A stretch of DNA of 33,538 nucleotides, from NCBI GenBank assembly GCA_944388605.1, contig CALXJJ010000016.1:1-33538 (forward strand), written 5' to 3'. The DNA is from an uncultured Clostridia bacterium (GTDB lineage Bacteria; Bacillota; Clostridia; TANB77; CAG-508). The position numbers were made by a program, and so were the translations under genes. Shown piece after piece: positions 26,617-33,538 of the stretch. How positions within the stretch are numbered: the stretch's first letter is position 1; each line of letters starts with the position of its first letter. Below the pieces are notes generated by a model that ran no database searches, was not told the origin of the DNA, and saw only the letters and a program-made list of their open reading frames with translations.

Positions 26617-28816
26617 CTACAATATTTCTTTCAAATTAATCCAATTCTCTTTACTCATATCTTCTGTATATTCTGTATTGCAAAAATACAATGAATCATT
26701 TTTATCGTAATCTCTTACAAATCCCCATTTTAGATTATGCTTTTCAGCATAACCTTTTAAGACTGCAAATTTGTTTTCTACTTTTATATCAATATTTTTT
26801 GATTTGCCTTTAGTATTTTCTCCACCTTTTGTTTCTATAATCCAAGTGTTACCATTAACATCTTGTAAAATATAATCTGGATAAAATGCCCACTTCTTAC
26901 CCACTGCATCAACATATATTATAGAGAAATACTCCATTGAATGTTCTCCGTTTTTATAAAACCATTTTACTTTATTAGAGTCATTGCAATATTTCTCAAA
27001 CATTCTCTCGCAGTGAAATTTTGTTGTACTATTAGGATAATCTTTATAAACATTTTTCTCATAAATAAGGGTATCCTTCATATTAGAATCATATTTTATC
27101 ATATCCATTTCTGGAATTTTAAAGGGTACTTCATTAATCGATTCTGATTTAATAGCAGTTTGCCTTGCTTCTTGTGATACTGCTTCTAAGAAGTCATATT
27201 TTAATTTGTATTCATTATTTATTACAAAAGCATAAAACTCAACTAAAGACAAATTTATAAATTTCTTTGTAAACAGTTTTCTCTTTAAAAACATTCTTTC
27301 AAGTACAACTCTTGTTTTATCGTATTTCATACCTATTTTAGAACTAATAACACCTATTGAATGTCTTAAATCAATACCATTTTTGCTCGTATTTACTATA
27401 GATTTAACTTTTATGGTGTTTGCATTAGATATTTCATTAGAATCAATTTTTATTATTTTGTCTTGGACAATACTATTTTCTATTGTATCTCCAAATATAT
27501 ATCCTTCTGCCTCTAAAATAGTTTTGTTGTTTGTTTTGTTTGAAGTCAACTTGTATTTTTTTATAAAATAATTTTGTATTATTCTAAATGTTTCTCTATC
27601 ATCAAATCCATCAAAATCATTATTTTTAACTTGTTTTGTTAAAGTAAATTTTTTATATTCATCTTTTAAAAATACAATTTTTACATCTTGTGCATTATTT
27701 CCTAGTTCTTGTTTTATTGTTTCTTCATATTTTTCATCAAAGGTATATAAATAACAATTATCCAATAAATTATTATCATAATGATGTGCTTGTGGCATTC
27801 TCCTAATTCTACCAATAGTTTGAGTTTCAAAATCCTCGCTCATATTATCTCTTAATTTAACCAGTATTTTTGCTCTTGGACAATCCCAACCTGTTGAGAT
27901 AGCTTGTTTCATTATTAGAATTATAGGTTCTGCTTCATTTTCAGATATATTTTCAATATTTTCTTTTCTATCTGCTAACCATATTGCAACCGTTTTATTT
28001 TTATACGAATATCCTTTATTATCTAATAATTTTTCTATTTGTTCAATTAATTCATCTGATTTACTTGGCACTTGTATTATAATTAAAGGATTTACACTAA
28101 TATTGTTATTTTTATACTCTTTTCTAATAGCCTTTTGCTTTTCTAAAGCTAAATCTAATAAATATTCATGTTCATTTTCTAATTTTGTATTATTTTCAAC
28201 ATTTTCATTTATGTATAATGCTCTAGTTATAAGACCTTCATTAATTACATCTAATTCATCAATTTGTATAAATTCTGCTTCTTTGTTTTTCTTAGTTGTA
28301 GCAGAAACTCTAACTATATAATTAGGTTTTAAATAGTTAATTATTGCCTCTGCTTTTACTGTCTTGTTTAGATGTTCTTCATCAACAATTACAATAAAAT
28401 TATATCCTCTGTTATACGCTTCATCAATTCTTTCAAAAAGATTTTTTCTTTCTGCTTCCTTTAATGCAGTATTTCCTTTTTTAGTAATAGTTTCCCAATT
28501 TATAAATGCTGTATCTCCTGCTTCAAACCCACTTAATAAGACATCTGATATGTTTTTTGAAGTTAAACTAGGAAGATACTTAGTCATTTTTTCTCTACTT
28601 TGCTCTTCCAAATCTCCTTTTCCGTGGTGTTAGCCAAACAAATATTGTATTTTTATTTTCCTCAATATATTCTTCTATATAGTCCAATAATATAATTGTT
28701 TTCCCACTTCCAGTAGGTGCTTGAACTAGAACTTCTCTCTTTTTTCCAACAGTTGTAGCATCTAATACTTTATTTACACAATCTATTTGAAACTCTTTTA
28801 ATTCAATTCCTTGCAT
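26617..28816 (-). pseudogene. res: type III restriction endonuclease Res subunit, frameshifted
   Basis: Helicase-nuclease subunit of a type III restriction system. The ATG at 28816 overlaps the mod stop (TAATG). Walker A is QAPTGSGKT. After VWLTPR the frame is lost and ends at 28595. Dropping one base near 28624 restores VWLTPGKGDLEEQSREKM, and a 732-residue protein then runs to 26617. That part has the DEAH-type box (IVDEEH), VSATTKK (motif III), QTIGRIRRMPQ (motif VI) and a C-terminal PD-(D/E)xK nuclease site (YPDYILQD...WIIETKG). As read, only a 73-residue stub and a headless 664-residue fragment can be made, so restriction should be off while methylation stays on. A sequencing or assembly error is the main alternative. 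Confidence 0.85.
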
Positions 28817-30450
28817 TATTGAACCTCCTTAATTTCTTCATCAAAATAATATTCAGGAATAATAAACACTTCAATATTGTTATCTTTAAAAATTTTCACT
28901 TGTTTTGCAGTAAGCAATATATCTGATGAAATATATAATTTTTCACACTCTTCTACTGCTTTTTTATTTATACTGAAGTCATCTATACTTTCTTCATCCA
29001 ATATAACTTTTATTTTTTTATCATCAATAGAAATACCATTTTCTAGTTGTATTAGATTTCTTATATTTAATAATAAGTTTTCTTGTATATTTTCTTCCTC
29101 TGTATTTTTTTTAGGTATATATGTTGTTTTATAATATTTTACATTTGCAGAGATTCCTTTGATTTTGTCGTATCCGTTTATTACTTTTTTTAATCTATTT
29201 AATGTTATATCTCGGCAAATATTATTTTCATTATTCGTACAAATAATAAATTTTCTATTTCCATTATCTTCTTTATTAAGTTCTAATACTGCCTGAGCAG
29301 TAGTCCCACTTCCTGCAAAAAAATCTAAAATAATCGCATCCTTTTTGTCGCCTATAACATGGAATATTAAATCCTTAATCAATTTAACCGGCTTAATAGT
29401 TTCAAATCCATGTTCTTTTGTTCCTAAAATATTATTAAGCTCAGTTTTAGCAGATTCTGCCGTTCCTATATCTTTTAATAATAAAGACCAAAAAGGTTTC
29501 ATTTTAGCTTCTTCATCTTCTGGTCTAATTCTAAAATAAACTTTATTATTTTTTATTATTAAATCATTTCTTTCTCTATACCTCTCTATCGTATCTTTTC
29601 CAAACTTCCATTGATTTCCTTCTTTTGGCATTATACCTTCAATAGGAAATATCATTGTTTCCCTTCCTCTCATTCCTGAAGCAGACATTTCTCCTAATTT
29701 TTCAAGTCTATACTTTTTCCCATTTTCATCAATAGAAGGATATTCTCTTTCTGATTCATAAGTTAGACAAAATTCATATTTTTCATTTTTATTTTTGTAA
29801 ACAAAAATTGACTCTGTTTTTGACTGTAGCATATATTTAGCAGTTTTTGTGTTTTGACATTTAGTTCTTTTTTCCCACACTATATTTCCAACAAAGTTTT
29901 CTTCTCCAAAAATTTCATCACATAATAATCTTAATTGTGCTTGTTCATTATCATCTATTGAGATAAAAATTATTCCATCCTTTGAAAGTAATCTTTTTGC
30001 AATTTCTAATCTCTTATAAATAAATGATATCCATTTTGAATGTCTATATCCATCCTCTAAATCAATTCTTTTATCATCATATATAAAATCATTTGCTCCA
30101 GTATTATATGGTGGATCAATATATATAACATCTATTCTTCCTTTATGTGTTTTTTCTAATAAATATAAACTATGTAAGTTATCTCCTTCTAATAAAAAAT
30201 TATATTCTTTATCTTCGCTTGTAACTATATTATTCTCTTTTATTTCTTCAAATGTAGGGATATTTGTTTCTAATTGTATATCAACATTTTCCTCATGTTC
30301 TTCCCATACAAGCCCATATTTCTTTTTAGTTAATTCATACTCAATCAAAGACAAATTTTTTAATGTTTCATCATCTTCTATATTTTCTTTTATTTTACTT
30401 ATTGTTTCTAACATTTTATCTCTTTTTATTTTAGATAAATTTGTACTCAT
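28816..30450 (-). CDS. mod: type III DNA N6-adenine methyltransferase Mod subunit
   Basis: 544-residue beta-class N6-adenine methyltransferase, the modification and recognition subunit of the type III system. The catalytic motif IV (IDPPYNTG) is near residue 113 and the SAM-binding motif I (DFFAGSGTTAQAV) near 378. This DPPY-before-FxGxG order defines the beta class. The region between them (about 190-350) is the expected target-recognition domain, so the DNA target cannot be predicted. It starts 12 nt after the DUF262 gene and shares one base with res, so all three form one operon. The protein appears complete and probably methylates even though res is broken. Confidence 0.93.
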   Translation of the reverse strand: MSTNLSKIKRDKMLETISKIKENIEDDETLKNLSLIEYELTKKKYGLVWEEHEENVDIQLETNIPTFEEIKENNIVTSEDKEYNFLLEGDNLHSLYLLEKTHKGRIDVIYIDPPYNTGANDFIYDDKRIDLEDGYRHSKWISFIYKRLEIAKRLLSKDGIIFISIDDNEQAQLRLLCDEIFGEENFVGNIVWEKRTKCQNTKTAKYMLQSKTESIFVYKNKNEKYEFCLTYESEREYPSIDENGKKYRLEKLGEMSASGMRGRETMIFPIEGIMPKEGNQWKFGKDTIERYRERNDLIIKNNKVYFRIRPEDEEAKMKPFWSLLLKDIGTAESAKTELNNILGTKEHGFETIKPVKLIKDLIFHVIGDKKDAIILDFFAGSGTTAQAVLELNKEDNGNRKFIICTNNENNICRDITLNRLKKVINGYDKIKGISANVKYYKTTYIPKKNTEEENIQENLLLNIRNLIQLENGISIDDKKIKVILDEESIDDFSINKKAVEECEKLYISSDILLTAKQVKIFKDNNIEVFIIPEYYFDEEIKEVQ

Positions 30451-30462
30451 ATTTCCCCCATA

Positions 30463-32280
30463 TTACATTTTATATAAATTTATTAAAATATTAACCATTT
30501 TTTTAGTTCGTTTTTCTATTTTATCAATAGTCCAATTATCTTCATTCACAACATCTTCATTTAAGAATAAGCCATTTTTATAACCAATATTTTTTCCTTC
30601 TTTATTAACTCTATCTCTTTTGTCTATGAAAGACATATTGCTTAAATTTTGATTGTATCCAGTAATAGTTAAGTTTCCTAAAGTATGAACATAGTTTTGA
30701 AGATATTCATTTGCTTTGTTTTTATCTCCATTAGCAATCATATCAACCCATGATTGAGGAATATTTTGACCTTCAGGGAATATATGCTCAATAGTCCAAA
30801 TATATTTATTACTATTATCTCTACTCCATAAGTCTGTATAAATTTCTTTTGTTTGATGCAATGCCTCAATAGAGCAAAGAATAAATCTTGTTGCCTCTGG
30901 ATTTTCATCATATAAATTTCCTCTTAATTTTTGCTCAAATAATTCATCACTTGCTGAAACTTCTCTCAAATTATTCTTTATGTATGTACATACTTCTTCT
31001 CCTTGCATTTTTTTAATATTTTCTATTATATCCATAAAAATTTTGTTAAGATTTCTAGTATTAGGTATATCTGTTATATTTCTTCTTACAAAAAATTTAA
31101 TTAATAAATTAACTAAATATAATATTTGTTCATCAGATATGTTTAATCTTTTTTGTTCTGTTAATATGTATAATAGCAAAATATATGAAGGAGCTCCTTG
31201 TATCCTCTCTAAATCTAATAGTTTATCTTTGTATATTCTATCTTCATCAGAATTATTTATTATAATTGAATAAATTTTAGCTTCTTTTACTAAGTTTTCT
31301 AAAAAACTATTAAAATCATTTTTAATCAATTTTTCATATATATCTAGTAAAGTTGTTCTCGTTGCCAAATAAGCTAATGGATATTTCTTTGTCGGATTAT
31401 CTCCTATAAATGGCTGGTTTAGTTCTTCTCTAAATGCATTATAATATTGTCTAAAAAACCTTTCTTGTGTACTATACTCATCCGTTAAGTATCCAAGTGC
31501 TGTTTTCCATTCTTCATAACATTCATCTGATTTATTACTACTTTCAGACAATGAAATAAGTGTATTTTTTATCAAATCTACTGCTGAAAGAGGTATTCCT
31601 CTATTATTCAAAGACTCGAATAACATATATGCATCTTTGTGAGAATCTACTTCAATTCCTACTATGATAGCTTCATTAAATTTATCTTTTAAATCTAATA
31701 ATAATGATATTTCGTTGTTATTTTCATGTAAATTCTCATTTATATATTCATCTATGCATTTATTAAAATATTTAAAGGCTTTATAAATCCTTCTATTTCC
31801 CGCATTATTAGGTTTCTTTATTTTATCTGAGATAATTTCATTTTCATAAAGTAAACTTAAATAATCATCTAAATTAGAATTTTGTACTTGTAAAAGTAGT
31901 TTTGGCTTATATATACCTTTTTCCACATTATATGTTAGTTCTTTCTTTATATTTATCAATGTAGAAATCTCATCTTCATCTAGCTTCTCTCGATTTTTAT
32001 TTAATCTTGAATAAATAGCAGATAACAAAATAGAGATTGTTGTAAATCTTTGCTGACCATCAATAAGTTCTAGTTCAGGAGTTCCCATTGTTCTCGTACT
32101 TACACATATATAAGATCCTAAAAAATATCCTTCTTCGTTACTCACAATATCATCAAATAATTGATTCCATTCATTTACTCCCCAAGTATATTCTCTTTGA
32201 TATTTTGGTATTTTATATATTGTTTTACTTCCAATTTCAAATATTTGTGATATTTTGTATGGATGAACTTGATTTATCAT
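30463..32280 (-). CDS. DUF262-DUF1524 (GmrSD/BrxU-like) nuclease
   Basis: 605-residue protein with both halves of the GmrSD family. The N-terminal DUF262 NTPase-like domain shows IPKYQREYTWGVNEW near 24-40 and ELIDGQQRFTT near 76. The C-terminal DUF1524 HNH-type nuclease domain shows WTIEHIFPEG near 499 and HTLGNLTITGYNQNLSNMSF near 538, with the expected catalytic His and the closing Asn/Lys pattern. Fused relatives (GmrSD, BrxU, SspE) cut modified foreign DNA, for example DNA carrying glucosylated cytosine or phosphorothioate. It is first in the operon before mod and res, and has its own promoter (32322-32350). AAGGAG precedes the ATG. Its place in a type III operon suggests complementary defence against modified phage DNA; that is inference. 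Confidence 0.9.
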   Translation of the reverse strand: MINQVHPYKISQIFEIGSKTIYKIPKYQREYTWGVNEWNQLFDDIVSNEEGYFLGSYICVSTRTMGTPELELIDGQQRFTTISILLSAIYSRLNKNREKLDEDEISTLINIKKELTYNVEKGIYKPKLLLQVQNSNLDDYLSLLYENEIISDKIKKPNNAGNRRIYKAFKYFNKCIDEYINENLHENNNEISLLLDLKDKFNEAIIVGIEVDSHKDAYMLFESLNNRGIPLSAVDLIKNTLISLSESSNKSDECYEEWKTALGYLTDEYSTQERFFRQYYNAFREELNQPFIGDNPTKKYPLAYLATRTTLLDIYEKLIKNDFNSFLENLVKEAKIYSIIINNSDEDRIYKDKLLDLERIQGAPSYILLLYILTEQKRLNISDEQILYLVNLLIKFFVRRNITDIPNTRNLNKIFMDIIENIKKMQGEEVCTYIKNNLREVSASDELFEQKLRGNLYDENPEATRFILCSIEALHQTKEIYTDLWSRDNSNKYIWTIEHIFPEGQNIPQSWVDMIANGDKNKANEYLQNYVHTLGNLTITGYNQNLSNMSFIDKRDRVNKEGKNIGYKNGLFLNEDVVNEDNWTIDKIEKRTKKMVNILINLYKM

Positions 32281-32295
32281 ATAACATCTCTCCTT

Positions 32296-32336
32296 GTTTT
32301 GATATAAAATTTCTATTATATTTTATATCACAAAAC
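32296..32336. promoter_or_regulatory. inverted repeat over DUF262 operon promoter
   Basis: TGATATAAAAT (32300-32310) and ATTTTATATCA (32320-32330) face each other around 9 nt, with GTTTTG/CAAAAC extending the outer ends. The right arm contains the -10 box. The same half-site occurs at 33159-33191. Likely an operator. Confidence 0.5.
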
Positions 32337-32350
32337 GACTTTTTTCTCAA
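32322..32350 (-). promoter_or_regulatory. TTGAGA-N17-TATAAA promoter of DUF262-mod-res operon
   Basis: TTGAGA (32345-32350), a 17-nt spacer beginning AAAAA and ending TTTTGTGA, and TATAAA (32322-32327). It drives the DUF262 gene at 32280 and closely resembles the promoters at 15692-15720 and 33027-33055. Confidence 0.7.
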
Positions 32351-32376
32351 TAATTCCACTATAATTTAATAAAAAA

Positions 32377-32394
32377 ACCAGTAGTTTTACTGGT
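32377..32394 (-). terminator. rho-independent terminator overlapping the HEPN gene stop
   Basis: ACCAGTA (32377-32383) pairs with TACTGGT (32388-32394), followed by seven T on the minus strand. The stem includes the last two codons of the gene at 32387-33004, so that gene is its own transcription unit. Confidence 0.85.
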
Positions 32395-33004
32395 ATGAAT
32401 AATATCTTCTCGGGATTCTCGTATATCCTTTATTATAATTTATTATTTGTATCTTTTTTATTTTTTCAATATATAATTTATTAAATTGATTTAAATCATC
32501 TCTATTTTCAAACTCAATTTTATTAATCATCTTTTCTATTTTATCAAATAGTTTATTTAAGTCATAAATAATATAGGTTAGTTCCATTGTATCTAGAGAA
32601 ACTAACTGGTTTCTGCAATAAAATCCCATAGCGCTAAAAGAAGAATGACCTGTTGAAAAAGCACTATTTACATTGTGAGGTTCATGTTCATATTTATTCC
32701 TAATCTTTTTTATTTTAATAAAAGTTTTAGAATTATCTTGCAATATTTTTTGTAAACTATCTTCTAAATAACTAATATTGTCTTTTAGCAGAAGAACTCC
32801 ATCTTTTAAATTTAAAAATATAGTATTATCTTTTTTGTTTTCAGTAAAAGGAATCAATCTTAATAATTCTATAGAAAGATAAAAAAAGTGTTCTTCGATT
32901 TTTTCATGTTCCATAGTCCTTATTAGAATTTTAAATTGCTTATTTATTTTATCTAAAATGAGAAAATATTTGTAAATGCTATTTATCCAGTCAAATTTTT
33001 CCAT
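32387..33004 (-). CDS. HEPN-like protein with R-x4-H motif
   Basis: 205-residue all-helical protein with no family I can name. Residues 100-110 (KIRNKYEHEPH) hold R102-NKYE-H107, the R-x4-6-H signature of HEPN ribonucleases, placed after a long amphipathic helix as in that fold. A second histidine follows at 110. The C terminus is basic (KGYTRIPRRYYSYQ). HEPN RNases act as toxins or abortive-infection effectors, so this may be an RNA-cleaving arm of the island. It has its own TTGAGA promoter and its own terminator and stands immediately upstream of the DUF262-mod-res operon. No antitoxin (such as MNT) is adjacent; the small HTH protein upstream could serve as regulator. Confidence in the gene is high, in the HEPN call moderate. 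Confidence 0.7.
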   Translation of the reverse strand: MEKFDWINSIYKYFLILDKINKQFKILIRTMEHEKIEEHFFYLSIELLRLIPFTENKKDNTIFLNLKDGVLLLKDNISYLEDSLQKILQDNSKTFIKIKKIRNKYEHEPHNVNSAFSTGHSSFSAMGFYCRNQLVSLDTMELTYIIYDLNKLFDKIEKMINKIEFENRDDLNQFNKLYIEKIKKIQIINYNKGYTRIPRRYYSYQ

Positions 33005-33026
33005 AAACGCTCCTTATCATTTATTA

Positions 33027-33055
33027 TTTATAACACATATTTATTTTTTTCTCAA
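33027..33055 (-). promoter_or_regulatory. TTGAGA-N17-TATAAA promoter of HEPN-like gene
   Basis: TTGAGA (33050-33055), a 17-nt A-rich spacer ending ATGTGT and TATAAA (33027-33032), followed by an AAGGAG ribosome binding site just before the ATG at 33004. Third member of the shared promoter set. Confidence 0.65.
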
Positions 33056-33071
33056 CATATTATAAATAATA

Positions 33072-33093
33072 CCAGTACAATATTTCATACTGG
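33072..33093 (-). terminator. terminator-like hairpin after HTH gene
   Basis: CCAGTA (33072-33077) pairs with TACTGG (33088-33093) around a 10-nt loop, between the HTH gene and the HEPN promoter. The T-run is weak on both strands. Confidence 0.45.
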
Positions 33094-33158
33094 CATTTTC
33101 TCTTTTTTCAAATTTCACCAAATTACTTTTTCACTTAATTAAAATAATATTATTGTCA

Positions 33159-33191
33159 TTTTATATCATATTCCCCAATTTTGATATAAAA
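33159..33191. promoter_or_regulatory. inverted TTTTATATCA/TGATATAAAA repeat
   Basis: TTTTATATCA (33159-33168) and TGATATAAAA (33182-33191) enclose 13 nt. It uses the same half-site as the repeat over the DUF262 promoter, in opposite order. It lies between the HTH gene stop and the HEPN gene. Confidence 0.45.
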
Positions 33192-33197
33192 ATAATA

Positions 33198-33422
33198 TTA
33201 TTTAGATTCTAGCTTATTAAAAGCTAATCTTTCTTGTTCTTCCATAAAATTATCAATAACTTTTTTTCTGAATAAGATTCTCCCACCCACTCTGAAATGA
33301 GGTAACTCATTTTTTCTCACTAGTTGTCCCACTAACCAATAAGAAATCCCTAAATATTCAGCTACTTCTTCCATTGTCAAGGTAGTTCTTTCTACTTTCT
33401 GAAAATTCTCTAAATCTGGCAT
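33198..33422 (-). CDS. excisionase-family HTH DNA-binding protein
   Basis: 74-residue protein. TMEEVAEYLGISYWLVGQLV is a MerR/excisionase-type helix-turn-helix, and the wing LPHFRVGGRILFRKKVIDNF matches the excisionase-family HTH group. The ATG at 33422 is chosen because AGGAGGTGAT lies a few nt upstream; the in-frame start 11 codons earlier has no such site. Proteins of this size can be a second excision factor or a small repressor. It sits just upstream of the HEPN-like gene and near the shared TGATATAAAA half-sites, so it is a candidate regulator of the defence genes. That link is inference. Confidence 0.8.
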   Translation of the reverse strand: MPDLENFQKVERTTLTMEEVAEYLGISYWLVGQLVRKNELPHFRVGGRILFRKKVIDNFMEEQERLAFNKLESK

Positions 33423-33503
33423 ATTATCACCTCCTAGCATAATTATACAAATCATTACTTTTCAATACAAAACCTTTCCATGAATTTTTAAGTAAAAAAA
33501 ATA

Positions 33504-33534
33504 GAGGTACAGAATATCAAATATTCCATACCTC
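33504..33534 (-). terminator. rho-independent terminator of a gene beyond the right edge
   Basis: GAGGTA...GAATAT pairs with ATATTC...TACCTC. On the minus strand the stem is followed by a run of eight T residues, so it ends a transcript entering from the right. Confidence 0.75.
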
Positions 33535-33538
33535 AAAA

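Noticed and set aside
26617..28611. The headless Res fragment as a separate helicase gene with its own start.
   Set aside because: It lacks Walker A, has no ribosome binding site at its first Met, and joins perfectly to the upstream stub after removal of one base.
19952..33538. The right-hand element as a prophage.
   Set aside because: No capsid, tail, terminase or lysis genes are present. Integrase, excisionase and sigma-like genes with defence cargo fit an integrative mobile element better.

Overview
The window is very AT-rich and every convincing gene lies on the minus strand. Gene content, AGGAGG-type ribosome binding sites, codon use and the RNA polymerase subunits point to a low-GC Firmicute, most likely an uncultured Clostridia-type gut bacterium. 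That placement is inferred from the sequence; no species is recognised.

Layout. (1) 1-8,400: rpoB and rpoC, cut off from the ribosomal protein genes that usually precede them, with a long structured leader upstream of rpoB. (2) 8,400-12,000: a VanS/VanR-type two-component system and a YgjP/DUF45 metallopeptidase. The peptidase has a consensus promoter carrying a palindrome close to a LexA box. (3) 12,000-15,720: a small unknown gene, then a compact four-gene operon (HATPase-fold protein, STAS-like DUF4325 protein, one-helix membrane protein, HAM1/ITPase-like protein) that I do not recognise as a described system. (4) 15,800-19,700: a gene graveyard. It holds two frameshifted genes, a truncated DNA methyltransferase, two broken NUDIX genes and the 3' piece of an inorganic pyrophosphatase gene, with intact ArsC/Spx-like, ASCH and DUF4406-like genes between them. 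Two near-identical 145-bp intergenic repeats and one partial copy lie in sections 3 and 4. (5) 19,820-33,538: an integrated mobile element. It begins at a 3' remnant of initiator tRNA-fMet, followed by a tyrosine integrase, an excisionase, a small unknown gene, a strongly structured non-coding region and a sigma-like regulator. The cargo is a YobI-like membrane P-loop NTPase, a type III restriction-modification pair (res broken by one base), a DUF262-DUF1524 (GmrSD/BrxU-like) nuclease, a HEPN-like protein with an R-x4-H motif, and a small HTH protein. No conjugation genes are visible; the right end, with a rebuilt tRNA-fMet, should lie beyond the window.

How the parts fit. The DUF262 gene, mod and res form one tight operon. 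YobI follows res across an intrinsic terminator, and the HEPN gene precedes the operon as its own transcription unit. The HEPN gene, the DUF262-mod-res operon and the separate HATPase/STAS operon all start from TTGAGA-N17-TATAWA promoters with an A-tract after the -35 box, which suggests shared control. The best candidates for something undescribed are the HATPase-STAS-TM-HAM1 operon, the GmrSD-like gene inside the type III operon with its YobI and HEPN neighbours, and the structured region 21,666-21,899.
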